Origin: Rhynchonema sp. JSB1_4
Taxonomy: Eukaryota; Nematoda; Chromadorea; Monhysterida; Xyalidae
Assembly (NCBI GenBank): GCA_030248065.1
Contig: JASAMV010008362.1
Span: 1 to 64,000, forward strand
DNA: 64,000 nt
Direction of reading: 5' to 3'
Under the pieces are notes generated by a model. It searched no databases, had not been told where the DNA came from, and saw only the letters and a program-made list of their open reading frames with translations. Of the stretch, positions 50,677-62,666 are shown piece by piece (the first letter of the stretch is position 1; every line of letters begins with the position of its first letter). The position numbers were made by a program, and so were the translations under genes.

Positions 50677-52368
50677 CTACATGGAATATAAATTAATGCT
50701 CTGGAATAAGCAAGTGCAATGCGGTGAATCGGAGAATTCGTTCAGGTCCCAACCAAAAACCAACAACTGAATGAGCTCCTTGATGAGCGAGTATGATAGC
50801 AGACTTGCAATAGAAGACGGTGCACCAACGTACTGCGCTGCTACATTTTGGCAAATAATAAACCATTTGGTTCGTGCTGTGTCGAATAGTTTCGCTATCA
50901 AGGCGTCATAAACTCGTCTTGTTTGCTGAACCATCTATGGGCACGGGGTGTGTTGCTTTTTGCGTAGTGTTATGATCATCAATGACGGCCTACCTTGATA
51001 ACGGTCTGGCAGACGTGATTTTCCTTGTAGCGTGGGTTTCTTCTTTTTGAATTAGATTTTTAACGGAATTTACCTGCAAAATTTTATTAGCTTGCATCGG
51101 CCATTAAAACAATCATGTACATTTAGCGTAGCAGAGAAAAACAGGCCGAGTTTTCTCGACGCTGGAGATTTTTACGTATTTTGGGCTGCGCTTTTCAGAA
51201 GGAACTCAATGGAGCATCTGGTCTCGAAAATTCCGACCTGCATAAAGTTGATTACAAAGTAAAATCACACGACTGGTGGCTGAGATTATGCGTTTGCTTA
51301 AATCCTATAGAAAGTGGTATAATACACCCTAATGTTCTTACACAACAGAACAATTTTGTACATGATACACAAAAGGTAGCTGAAATCAAGAAAATGTGAG
51401 CAAGAAGTACAAAAAAACGAAAAGTACACCAATCAAGAAAAAAGAAAGTACGCACACCAACACACCAGCCCCATGCCCCATGGGCATTTGATGAAATGCA
51501 ATAAGCAGGCAATAATCACAATGTTGCTTCAAAAAATGTTTTGCAAACACACAATTACATTATCGATATCGACATTTCTATGGCACCGGGAAAACACCAA
51601 CATTGATATTGCAGTTGGCAAAGTTGAATAGTCCCATAGAACCGCATTACAACAAGAGAAAACAAATAGTGTAAACATGGCTATTCTTGTCCAAATAAAA
51701 TCCCGATTAACGTATTCATAAGTCATGTTAGTGGAAACCCAAAACAATAAGGAACAGTTTCTCCAGATTGCAGAATACTTGTGAGACTTGCAAATTCCAG
51801 GATTGTGGAATCTAATTTGTAGCCCAGCACCAGATCAACGCTAATAATCATAAAAGCGTTCCTATATGATACATGTGCGCATAAAAGAACTTCAGATATC
51901 AATACACGTATAATTACAGAGAACAGTTACCTGTTAAAATGTAATATATAAAATTTTGAACTAGGCAAAGTGAGAAATCAATTTAACGCAGCAGTTGACA
52001 TGTGGACACAGATAAATATACACCCCGGTGTAATATTTAGCTGCATTTCAATTCCTTATGATACTGCACTGTATGGTAACATAGAAATAAAACCGGTTGG
52101 TGGTGGTAAAAACACATGCGCTAATAAAGTTGTCTGCACAATTATAGCAAGGACAAAGTCAGCACAAGAGTGGGCACACTGCTGTTTTGCTAAAGACACT
52201 CATATTCGAATAAAATAGTTGGGTGACATAACGCTTAGCATGCTTCCAAAAGCGAAAATAGAGAGCGTGCAAGGGCTGATGGGCAATTTCGGATCCGGAT
52301 TGACGCAGCTTGTCCATAGCAACAACACAGTACGATGAAAATAAGAGAGTGACTATGACATGAAATCT
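50677..52368. other. 1.7-kb intergenic region, no gene accepted
   Basis: A minus-strand frame of 85 codons (50677-50934) ends at the CTR start but has no family features. The rest is AT-rich with scattered short frames. Confidence 0.45.
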
Positions 52369-52515
52369 TTACATTCGAATGCCTTCGTCCGACGACGTCG
52401 AGCTGTCTTTCCTTGCCTGATCATCAGGTACACTCAAGTGCACATCATCAACGGACGTGCCAGTTTGATACATGCTCACGGCCTCCTTGGCACGGACAGC
52501 CACCTCATCGATTTC
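52369..52515 (-). CDS. terminal exon of an unidentified gene
   Basis: A 147-nt open segment follows a good acceptor (TTTTAATCACAG) and ends in TAA. It encodes EIDEVAVRAKEAVSMYQTGT and continues to a Ser/Asp-rich end (SSTSSDEGIRM). I do not recognise the family and found no convincing upstream exon before the kinase gene starts at 53243. It may be the end of a small gene whose other exons I missed. Confidence 0.4.
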   Translation of the reverse strand, partial: EIDEVAVRAKEAVSMYQTGTSVDDVHLSVPDDQARKDSSTSSDEGIRM

Positions 52516-52765
52516 CTGTGATTAAAAATGAAACATCACATCGGGGGTTACAGTCGACTAGATCATATAAAAACGGAGCCAAAATGAAATAATGGTCATT
52601 TTTCTTTCTTTCATCGACCCTGTCCCTCAACACCGAACTCCGACACCCGGCCCTGGTTTCTTATCATCACGTCCACACCATCATTCACCAAATTTGAAGG
52701 ATCACACATTCAGGTCTCGAAACCAGCAGTTTTTCACCAAAACGTGAGCTTATTAGTTTACAAGC

Positions 52766-53130
52766 GACTAATTATACGGAAATCCACCCGATCGAGCACG
52801 CGTCCACGAGAGATACAGCCATTTTTCGTCGTCGCTGTGTGTTTTATTTGATTCAGGCTGGTGCCTAAGCCGAAGCCAAAGCCTAACCGCAAGCCTAGGC
52901 CTAAGCCTAATTATAAAAATGAAAAGTTGTGACAGATTGATATTATCTATTAGTAGAAGACACCATAAAAAACGAGAGCTTGATGAAGGCAGCATTGAAA
53001 AGGAAAAAAAAGATAAATGAGTGAAGGCAAAAAAGCGAGCAAGAGCAAAGCCTGACATAGAAGCCTAAAGCTTAAGTATGGGACTATGCTCAAGCACTCA
53101 CAAAACGGGTGGATTTCCGTATAATTAGTC
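52766..53130. mobile_element. 365-bp element with 25-bp TIRs and GCCTAA repeats
   Basis: GACTAATTATACGGAAATCC and its inverse bound the segment, and the direct repeat CTTATTAGTTT flanks it (52749-52759, 53134-53144). The interior (about 52862-52912) has GCCTAA-like hexamers, the complement of the TTAGGC telomere unit. The long flanking duplication would fit a MULE-type element. Confidence 0.65.
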
Positions 53131-53242
53131 AATCTTATTAGTTTGCGGGTAATTTTTTTAAACAGCATTTGGTACATTTGCAATTCAGAAAAATCGATCG
53201 AGGCGCGCGTCACACCAGTACCACCATCATAACAGCAAGACC

Positions 53243-55223
53243 ATGGCCATGCCCTATGCACCCGATCCGACACAGGAATTGAGTTTGCCGATCGCTACCA
53301 ATGACATGGTTGGTCGGCGTGGGTCAACTCAACCTGTTTCCTCTCAGGCCAGAAAACAGCACTGCTTTATGACAAGCAGGTCACCGCGCACACACTGAAA
53401 ATGAGCTGACCTTTCTTTGAAACATCAGCCGAGGAGTCAACACTCCCATTTAAGTAGCCTCAGCCCCTCATGAATACCGGTTTCGCCATCGACAGCCCCC
53501 CAGTGATTTCAGTTGACGCCCCACCAGAGCTCGGCCGCCAACCAGCAGCTGGGTGCCATCGAAGCGTTCGTCACTCCGCCACAATCACCACCACCGATCC
53601 AACAACAACAACGCTATCGAGCGAATTATGCCGATAATCGACAGGTGACAATCGAATGGCTTTCGTAGCACTGAAGATGACAGGTGCACCAACCCGATGG
53701 AATCTTTCCACTTGCAGCCCCATGCACCGCTGGGCGCAATGCCGCAAGTGCACGTCGACGACCACAATCCAATCAACAACCGTGACGAACTCAAACGACT
53801 ACTGTTGCAGAAGGGTGAGACCATAAACGTGAGTAGCGGTGCGCTTGATGAATCAGGCAACAGCCCTTGACCAGTCAGGCACCACATTCATATTGCAGTC
53901 GCGCTGGCTGATCGACACCCATTTGACGGAGGGCGGGTTCGGTCAAATCTATTTGGCCACCGATATGCGCCGAGCGCCGACGCACAACTACAATCTACGA
54001 TCACTCGACGACGCCAAAGTGGCCATCAAAACCGAACCATTGGTGCGACAGGCATCATCAGTGTTTAGACGACGTCAAAATCGTTCACCTTGCCAATTCA
54101 GGATGCCAGACTGGCCATGTTGCGAATGGAGGTGATGGCGTTGCGTGATCTCAATCAGCAACTGCCGCGTGCCGAACACATGGTCAAGATCTTCGACTGG
54201 GGACAGCATCAACATCGCGTACGTGCACTGGCAAGAGACTGCCAAAAGATATCCAACCGTGAACATGACAATTTGCAGTGCTCGTACATGGTGATGGAGT
54301 TGACGGGACCGAATCTGCGCGAACTGAAGAAACGTACGCCGAATGACCAGTTCTCACCGAACACGTCGCTGCGAGTGTCGGCGCAGATGATCGATGCTGT
54401 TCGGTAATCGTTCGACAATCAATCAATTCGTTGTCGAATATCAATGATGTTATTGATTTGTATCGATTGATTCATTGCAGCGAATGCCATTCGGGCGGCT
54501 GGCTGCATCGTGACGTCAAACCGAGCAACTTCTGTCTGCGACTCGACAACACCCAAGCGCACATCATGCTCATCGATTTCGGTATATGCTCACTTTCTAT
54601 CGTTTTCTCTTTCAATTGTTTCACCGATGTTTCATACACGCACAGGTCTGGCGCGTCGTTTCGTCGACAACAACGGTGCGCACGTACCGCCGCGCGCGCA
54701 GTCTGGTTTCCACGGCACGGCGCGCTACGCCAGCATCAACACGCACGACCATCGCGACATGGGACGACTCGACGATCTATGGCCAATCGTCTACGCCTAT
54801 TACGAACAGATCAATGGTCGCTCGTTGCTATGAAACATCACATGAACGACCCTGAATCATCAGGATGACCACACGTTGCAGGCCAACTGCCCTGGCGCAC
54901 CATTCCTGACAAGGACCGAATTCGTGAACTGAAACGTGACATGTCAATGTGCGACAGTCTGCACTTCGAATCCGCCCAGTATCTCTACCAAACGCTGCGC
55001 GAAATGACATTCGCTGACGAACCACCATATTTGGTTAGTTCAGTGTGCAAAACGGAATATGGTTCACATAATTTGCTGCACATATCCCAACAACAACCAT
55101 ATCCCGCTGCAGGCCATTTTACAACATTTCGAACGCGACATCGCAGCGACCGCGTCGACCGACGGCTATCTTTACGACTGGCAACGCACAAACACTGGTG
55201 CGCTGCGAGTCAATGTATCGTAA
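53243..55223 (+). CDS. CK1/TTBK-like protein kinase, about 409 residues
   Basis: Ten exons: 53243-53308, 53513-53644, 53718-53828, 53899-54042, 54102-54218, 54279-54403, 54481-54581, 54646-54816, 54882-55033 and 55113-55223, all phases agreeing. The kinase core begins near residue 105: glycine loop EGGFGQIYLA, Lys in AKVAIKTE, YMVMELTGPNL, catalytic LHRDVKPSNF, DFG in MLIDFGLARRF, and GTARYASINTH. The SIN in place of APE marks the CK1 group, and the EGGFG form the TTBK/nematode-expanded branch. It would phosphorylate Ser/Thr of unknown substrates. The N-terminal 100 residues are low-complexity; the first two exons are the least certain. The protein ends soon after the kinase fold, unlike long TTBKs. 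Confidence 0.88.
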
Positions 55224-55538
55224 AGAGAAACATATGACCGGGCAAACAACAAAGAATAGGTTCAACTCAAATACAAATATTACCAAGAACAAACACCATA
55301 CCATGATTCTGTGATCAAACAACCACAATACCAAACGCACGATTTACCTTTACCAAAGACAGACACCAAAGAAACTAGTTGACGTTGATGCCCCCAAGCT
55401 TTTACGAGTAGCCAAAGTGGTAAAGCTATGGAAAAGTAAAATTCGAAACTACGTATTGTAATTGCTTGAGTGGTGTGGAAATAAAACTGGCTTGTATTTT
55501 TGACTGACAACTATGTCAGAGATTTACGATACGGACTA
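55224..55538. other. convergent 3' ends of the kinase and SH3BP5-like genes
   Basis: No gene was seen. It contains AATAAA-type signals for the plus-strand gene (near 55481). Confidence 0.45.
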
Positions 55539-58500
55539 TTATTCTGACTGGAAACGAACCTTAATCAACATGGTATGTGAGCGTAGCATTGACGCGATGC
55601 GTTCGTCATCCGATAAATGGACAGCACTCGCCTGAAACAAGGAAACACGCATTTTAGACAGCAAACACAAGGAAACAAGCCAAAAATTACTTCTCACCAA
55701 CGACATATTGTCACTGGTGTCACTGTGGGGCGTGGATGGTGGCGTACTCATTGAGCCACGTGGTGTCGGCATCTGTTTGATGCCTTCGGGCACCGTGCGA
55801 TAGGACACATCCAAGTGTTCGGGCGCGGGCAGACTGCAATGACCACACTCGAGTTCTCGACCACTATTCAATCTCAACCTCATTCATGTTTCGTTAGTCA
55901 AACACTGTTGTTACTGTTACATCTATAGAACGACAGTTGAAAAAAATTGAAAACTGCAAAAATTATACATAAGCTTATCAATTAATAGTCAACACTTGAA
56001 AAAATAATAACAGCTATTGCCATGAGGTTTCAACTCAGATGGACCTTCACAGCGAAAAGTAACGAAAACTAATTGTCGAAGATCAATGTGAATTCAGCTT
56101 GGTGGCTTTATAAGTCATAAAAGACGGCCAAAACAAGAAACCGACCGAAACGCTTCATTGTCGACCGGCGCACCAGTGAAGAACGAGTTCAGATCATTCG
56201 GCAACAACAAAACGCCGGAACTGAGCGGTTTGTTCGATCTGGTAGCTAGAATATCGACGATCGCCCGGGTCTCAGCCGATGTTTTGCGCGCGCCAGGTGA
56301 CTGTTGCTCGGGTGGACTCGGACTGTGCTCGCTTGAGATCTGGGAAACATTTGGTAAATAGAGCATCATCGTTCGTTATTACCTTACATTTTACAAACAA
56401 GCCAGGTTGGCATCAAAGGCGATACTGCTTGACTTGCAGTAACCATTCGGCTGTTCTTCGTTCACAGTTCTTTCTCACAGATAAAACGTCCCGACCCCCT
56501 TACCCTTCTCAGCAAGGCGCGAGCGGCGGGTGAGAGTTGCGAGGGTGGATCATCAGGTATCTGTCCATTTGGGTCATTGTCCACGCGCAGGGTGTCCGAA
56601 TCTTCATTGCTCTGGTCTTCCGTCTCTGGGCTTGAATCTCGAAGTGCGGCCACACTGCGGTCGGATGTGGAAGCAACCTCAAAACAAATATAGAATTGCG
56701 GCAAAAAAACTGTCAAGCAAAATTATGGGCGTACGCCCAAGCATTTTCACAGACTTGCGTGCATCAGGAAATCGTCAGCAGTACAAAAATTTACTAACTG
56801 CCTCAACCGTAACGGCACAATTGTTCACCTGTCTCTCTTCATGTATGCGTTCCGAGATCTTCTCCAGATTCCTCAACGACTGATTGTAGTCGACTTTCTT
56901 CTGCTTAATCTCCAACTCGAGTCGCCCGATCATCAGCTTTTGTTGTTCGAGCACGCGAGTGAACTCGCAACGAGTTTGGAAATACGGACTCGATTTCTTG
57001 ATTGAACGCGACAGCTCCTGTGGCAGAACACCACACGGCTGTTTATCAATTGGTCAAACATGGTCATGTCAATGCGATGTTGTGTCGGAGATCTTTTAAT
57101 CTGCTTGAAGCTTTTAACGGTGATTCAACTGCGCCCAATGCCTGGCAGCTGCCAAATACGGAAGTCATGTTTGAGTAAAACATCATTGGCTTAACCGGTA
57201 GGAAAACGATTGAATTTCAGCTTTGAGCAGGACGGCAAACAGAAACAGATTTGTGAATTATGCGGAAAATGCACTATTTCGAAGACGCGCCCTGGCGTCA
57301 AGCGATCCATCGTCAGTGTGCAAGGATGAGACCAAGACACAACGCACCTAGGACAAGGTGGCATGATAAGAACAAAATATGGGTACCTTTTCCAATCTGG
57401 TGACATTCTGATTGATTTCGGCTACAACTAATGAGATGCGTCGATGTGCTTCTTCACTCGCCACTCGCTCGGCTTCCGCTTCGTTTACCTGGAAATACAA
57501 AAAAATTGCCAACAAAAGTGATTTTGTGAGTCAAACACTTTTCAGTTGTTGTGCTTAAAACATGTGGTACGAACACCGGCACGAGTACAGCTCATTTGCG
57601 TGGCTTCAAAGGCGAACCGTGCACCTTCCTTCAATTTTGATTTGCACCTCGGGCCTAACATGCGAATTCGAAGGCTGGGGTGCCTTTGCATCAAACTTGC
57701 TCATTCCGTTGCGTACGACGTGCCGAAAAAACGAGTCGAGACAAGTTCGGAAATGTTTTGCGTATACTTGCGGGCCGGAAAAAAAACCGTTTTTTTCCGA
57801 AAAAAACCGAAAAAAAACCGTTTTTTTCCGAGGCCCGGAAAAATACGTTTTTATTTTTCCGGAAATTTTTCCAAGTGGCAACTTTTGGAAAAAAAACGGT
57901 TTTTTTTCCAAAAATTTCCGAAATATTTTCAAGGGTTACGAAAGGATGTTGCCAAAACTAATGTAAATCGGTGCTAAACAGTTCAAAATGAGCACTTTTT
58001 AATCTCCAAGTGCATTTTTAGCATGTTTCAGGCCACTTCCCGACAAAATTTTCTCCAAAATAGGCGTTTTTGGATCATGGGTATCCTTAAGTACTGGAAA
58101 AATATTTGGAAAAAAACGGTTTTTTTCCGGAAAAAAACGGTTTTTCTCCAAAAATATATTTTGCGGAAAAATACGCAAGTATAGTTTTGCGGACTCGATT
58201 ATTTACGGAATTAACAAACTTGTGACGGCGATTATGCTTGAACTAAAATTCAGTCCAACGAACCCAACCAACCCTTTGAATGTGATGGTTGAGCACCTCG
58301 AGACACGCCGGATCGACGCCCTTGCCATTCTGACGATTCAAACTGTCCTGCGTCAATGACACTTGTTGTTTAGCGATCTGATGCAGACTGTTGGCGCGCT
58401 CGAATCTGATGCACGCCTGGTGCGCCTGCTCGTGAATTTTCAGGGCCTGAAATATCACCAAGTTATTTGAAAATTATTCAGGCACACGGCAGATGAAAGA

Positions 58501-59382
58501 ACCGATCTTCTTGCAGCAAAACCGACGGTTTCAGCACATTTGTTTTAGCTTTACGTAAAAATCGGAAAGCTAGCGCAGTTTGTACCTTTGCTTACGTTTG
58601 GCATTCACAAAAATCCGAGGTGAGAGACTGGACCAACTTGAATAACAACATATGCACTACGCACGGACTAACCTCCAACCTAGCTTCATAATAAGGTCTG
58701 GATTTCTCAATGCAGCCGCCCAACTTTTTGGCCAATGTTTCAAGCTTCTGGCTCCACGAACTCTGACTTTCTCTGAACGTCGCACGCGCCTCGTCCAGTT
58801 GTAATTCCAATTTGTTGATTACATCGGTGGAAATGTTCAGCTTTTCCAGCTCCTCGTGCACTCGATTGAGATCTTCGCGATCTAGCGGCGTTTCGTCGAC
58901 TTCTGAAGTCAGACGGAGAAGCTTGGCTGCAGCGGCCGCACTTCGCATCAGGAATGATGGAAACGTTGTGTTGTGCATGTTTATTGCGTTGTGATTTTGG
59001 GTTTGTTTGATAGTGAAACGTGACCTGTTCAGAAAACTGAACGTGAACACACAAAAAAACTGGTACGTATGAAAATACCTTTAATAAAACCAGAGCGCAC
59101 TTGCACTGCGCATTCGAGCTATTTTATGTACCAGAGACCTTAGAACAGAGGTGAGACAGCTGTGTATTTGCTGGACAAAAGCACAAAAGAAATCAGCCAG
59201 TGGACCTTTGCGAAATCTAGTCCGTCGTCTGCACAAGCTTACTCACCAGCTTTGCCTTTCTTAGCTGATTTTTTCGCTCTTTGTTCACCAGCAGCACACG
59301 GATTCGAACTCGAAGTCGACGGCGGGCACGCAATCGTCGTTGCTGTTGATGATTCGGCCGTCGCCGCTTGAGGATCCTCCAT
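55539..59382 (-). CDS. SH3BP5/REI-1 family Rab11 exchange factor, about 493 residues
   Basis: Nine exons: 59247-59382, 58673-58926, 58273-58446, 57387-57488, 56829-57017, 56504-56677, 56146-56339, 55698-55863 and 55539-55631. Diagnostic coiled-coil sequence includes REDLNRVHEELEKLNISTD, INKLELQLDEAR, KKLGGCIEKSRPYYEAR and SLRNLEKISERIHEE. The V-shaped coiled coil of this family catalyses GDP release from Rab11; in C. elegans REI-1/REI-2 act in the embryonic Golgi-to-membrane pathway, and the human homologue also binds JNK at mitochondria. The C-terminal half is Ser/Pro-rich. The exon 2 acceptor lacks a pyrimidine tract and a longer alternative start is open upstream (near 59050), so the N terminus is uncertain. 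Intron 3 carries the foldback MITE at 57763. Confidence 0.88.
57763..58183. mobile_element. TATACTTG-family foldback MITE, 421 bp
   Basis: TATACTTGCG and CGCAAGTATA at the ends, flanked by GTTTTGCG (57755-57762, 58184-58191). The interior repeats GGAAAAAAAACCGTTTTTTT-type palindromes, as in the element at 17926. Confidence 0.85.
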
Positions 59383-60113
59383 TTCTTCGCACACGAACAC
59401 TGCACTCACTTGCCTACAAAGATTGGCCAAAAAACACGTTGCTGTTTAACAACAATTAATGGATTCCATATAGCATTTGGATGGCACGTAAACCTACAGG
59501 AGAGTAAGAAAATCAAAACAGTTCATGAATACAGGACGAAACAAAATATTTTGAGTGTCTGTTGCGAACCTTTGTCACACAAACAATGAAAATAAAAACG
59601 TTATTCATCCACTCAGCCATAAAACACGAGGAATGTTTCATAGTCACCAGCACTGTTTATGCAGTCTTGTGTGTGCGCACAGAATCAGGCGCAGGCAAAG
59701 GGCAAGACATAAACAACATGATGTTCAATGATGTGTGTTGGCAAACACGCTGGTTGAACTGGAACTTCCGGGTGCAATGCTTTCGAATGCGAGTCAAAAC
59801 GACAACAATTTTGCAGATTGCCCCGGATAACCAACAAAAAAATTGACGTCCCGTATCGGATCGAGTCTACCGAACGAGCACGCATTCACGGCGTCGCGAG
59901 GGACCAAGACAGAACATTTTCAAACATTCCCGACAATAAAATCAAGGAATCCGCAAAAATTTCGTCCTGCCTGACATCTAAATCGGTGAGTGATGGGATG
60001 ACCCAGCCAATTCCATTTCACACCAAAATTATTTCCACAAATGTGCCACAAACAAGTTCAATACCAAATTTCAGACATTATTTCAGTTCCTGGTGCTGTG
60101 TGGCATCGTGTTG
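59383..60113. other. shared upstream region of the SH3BP5-like and CutA-like genes
   Basis: The two genes are divergent, so this stretch holds both promoters. A plus-strand frame (59818-59986) ending at a GTGAGT donor could be a 5' exon of the CutA-like gene, but its coding status is unclear. Confidence 0.4.
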
Positions 60114-61257
60114 ATGCTGGCGTACTGCACCCCGAGCCTGTTCACATTCGTACGTCGTGTGTCCGTGATGGCAACAACGGCCGTGTCAGCCGACAGTGGC
60201 GTATATTCGGTGGCCTATGTCACGGTGCCGAGTGAAGATGTCGGAAAGGAACTGGCCACGTCAGTTCTCTTACTTTGTTGGCGATAAACAAGATAAAATA
60301 TGCGTGAAATTCGCCAAAATCACCCTTTTTGCAGAAAACTCGTGCAGAACAAACTGGCCGCGTGCGTGAACATTGTGCCCAAAGTCATATCCGTGTGAGT
60401 GAAGACAGTGTAGTGGCAGGGAAATGGTTGCAAGGTACCCTTTGGAGGATGGCTCTGGATGGTTGCAAGGTACCCCCTACCCAGCCTCCTGAAGGTTGAT
60501 GCAAGGTGCACCTAAGCTCCGAAAAAGGCTGTTTTTGCATGCATTATACTGCAAAATTGGCCAAAATATTGATACCTTTTGCTTTTTTGGCCGAAAACGT
60601 GCCTAAAATGGCTACCACATGGAGGTTTGCGCACGATTTTTAATAGTCGAAAAAACCCATTTTTGCCTATGTAAACCATAAATTGATGGTTGCAGGTACC
60701 CACCTTCCCCCCAAGTGATGGTTGTAAGGCACCTACCATGTTCGGGAGACTCCCCCTCAGCCCCCACACCGAGTGAAGTGAAGCTGTAAAATTTCGGATG
60801 CAAATAGTATTGCAGGTTTCAATTGCAGATACGAATGGGAGAATAAGATCGAGCAGGACAACGAAGCGATGATGGTGATCAAAACACGCACATCGAGAAT
60901 GGACGATCTGACTGAATTTGTGCTGAAGAATCATCCCTACGACGTGCCTGAAGTCATTGCCATGCCGGTACGTGGAAACGAACACGAAAATTGAACGCAT
61001 TTCTGCGCCAGCACGGAATCTTGTCCGTTTGGTCCTGCTTGGGTCACCGTCAGTACGCCTGCGCCAGTGGCACGTCATCTCAAAAGCAATTGAGAGCTGG
61101 TCAATAGATTAGAACGCGTATCATGACGGTATCGTCGTGTACCACAGGAGCTACGCAAATATTCATGGCACAAACCTTTCTGCCTATTCAGATTATTGCC
61201 GGCAGCTCCGCGTATCTTGAATGGATCGGTAACATCGTGCAACCAAAGAAGCAATAA
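60114..61257 (+). CDS. CutA-like protein with an N-terminal hydrophobic segment
   Basis: Exons 60114-60259 (possibly from 60087, after the acceptor ATTTCAG), 60335-60394, 60829-60967 and 61192-61257. Conserved CutA1 stretches: YSVAYVTVPSEDVGKELA, KLVQNKLAACVNIVPKVISV, YEWENKIEQDNEAMMVIKTR and HPYDVPEVIAMP, ending SAYLEWIGNIV. CutA1 proteins form very stable trimers of the ferredoxin-like fold; bacterial forms are linked to divalent metal tolerance, and the animal form has been associated with acetylcholinesterase anchoring. A hydrophobic start (MLAYCTPSLFTF) precedes the core, as in other animal CutA proteins, consistent with a membrane or secretory route. Intron 2 holds a hAT MITE. Confidence 0.9.
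60416..60771. mobile_element. hAT-type MITE, 356 bp, in CutA intron 2
   Basis: CAGTGTAGTGGC at the left and, in complement, CGGTGTGGGGGC at the right. The flanks are AGTGAAGA and AGTGAAGT (60408-60415, 60772-60779), seven of eight matching. Its left boundary is 21 bases from the donor of exon 2. Confidence 0.75.
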
Positions 61258-62666
61258 CGCTGAACGAAACGTTAAGCAAAGTTAACACCACAATACTCAA
61301 AAATAAAATTCTTTTCGAGGCTTCAAGACCTCTATGTTCACTTATGGGTACTAAACTGAATTTCTCTGGTCATTGGCATTTACTCTTTTATCTGGTGGTT
61401 ATGCATGAATGATAAATCTTTATCATGAACCAATCAAGAATGAAATAAGGAGTCTTTACAACGGCAAAAAAGGTGAATGAACATCAAAAAAAGAAAACGG
61501 TAACTCTCTGCCCAGTTATTGTCACAGAAAGATCAACAAGTATGATAACACCAGTACAATACAAAAAAGAAAGAAAGAACGAGTTCAGAACGAGAACCAG
61601 TGTAATTTCTCAATTAGTACTTTTTGATTAACAAAAAGGTTCAATTCCGATCAAACAACAAAATTGAGAGCCAAGAAAAGGTTCAAAACTCAATGCGTTT
61701 TTTTCAATCACCAACAATAATCAGCTGTCTACCATAAACCAAAATTGATTAAACAACGCAGAACATGTCTCTGTTACTGGGCGTGTCACAATCTGATCTT
61801 TTCAAGGCTTTTACCGACCCAATAAAAAGACGTGTCAAAAATCAAACCTTGAAATGAGCGTGAAAAAATGAATTTAAGGGAAAGAAGCACCCAACTTAAT
61901 TTCAGAAAGAGTACCCCTAAACCGAAATAATGAACCTGTACACCACTGAGATCTTTGCGCGAAAAATAATGTCGAAAACCACGGCAATCCAAAAATCCGA
62001 ATTGCGACAAAAATATGATTATTTTTTTGGCTTCACGACTTAAAAACAATTTCTGTCGCGTATTCAGCACATTCACAGTTCAAAGAAATAAATTTTGACT
62101 CGTGTTGAGAAAAACCTGATCCCGAACCGAGTGCTCAAGTCATTGAGTGCAAAAACAATGTTAGCATATTCAGATTCCGAATGCACTCAACAACTGCACT
62201 GCATCCAGCATTAACAGCAAAACCATTCACTGATAATGATCAAAACAGCACAGATAAAACAAAAACGCAATCGGTGATAGCGACACAAAACAAGAAAGAA
62301 AGAGAAAGGGGGCGGTAACCGCAACGGGTGTACCAATCACAAGTATAGACCCGAAGTAACCGTGTCAAGCCAGCCAGCCAGCCAAGAACTAGTAAGTTAC
62401 GTTATTTGAGGATAAGATCAAAAAAAACGAAATTACACATGGTGCTGCGATGCCATAAAACTTCAAGAGAATGTAAAGGACGTTACATGATATGCCATTA
62501 CAAGGCAAGATCTTACGCGAGAGGGAAAAAAGGTGTAGCAAAAATAAACCACACAAAATGAGAGAGAGAGAGATCAACAAAAAAGAGAAAGAGAGAGAGA
62601 GAGGGGGGCGAGGCACTTGGCACAATATTCGGCATCGATCCACTTCCACATCGCTTCGAGCCCAGT
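61258..62666. other. intergenic between the CutA-like and cyclin genes
   Basis: AT-rich and without recognisable genes. A poly(A)-like AATAAAATTC near 61303 suits the CutA-like transcript. A GA-repeat lies at about 62558-62605. Confidence 0.5.

Noticed and set aside
50677..50934. 85-codon minus-strand frame upstream of CTR
   Set aside because: No family feature, no splice evidence, and it ends exactly at the flank of CTR exon 1; most likely 5' flank.
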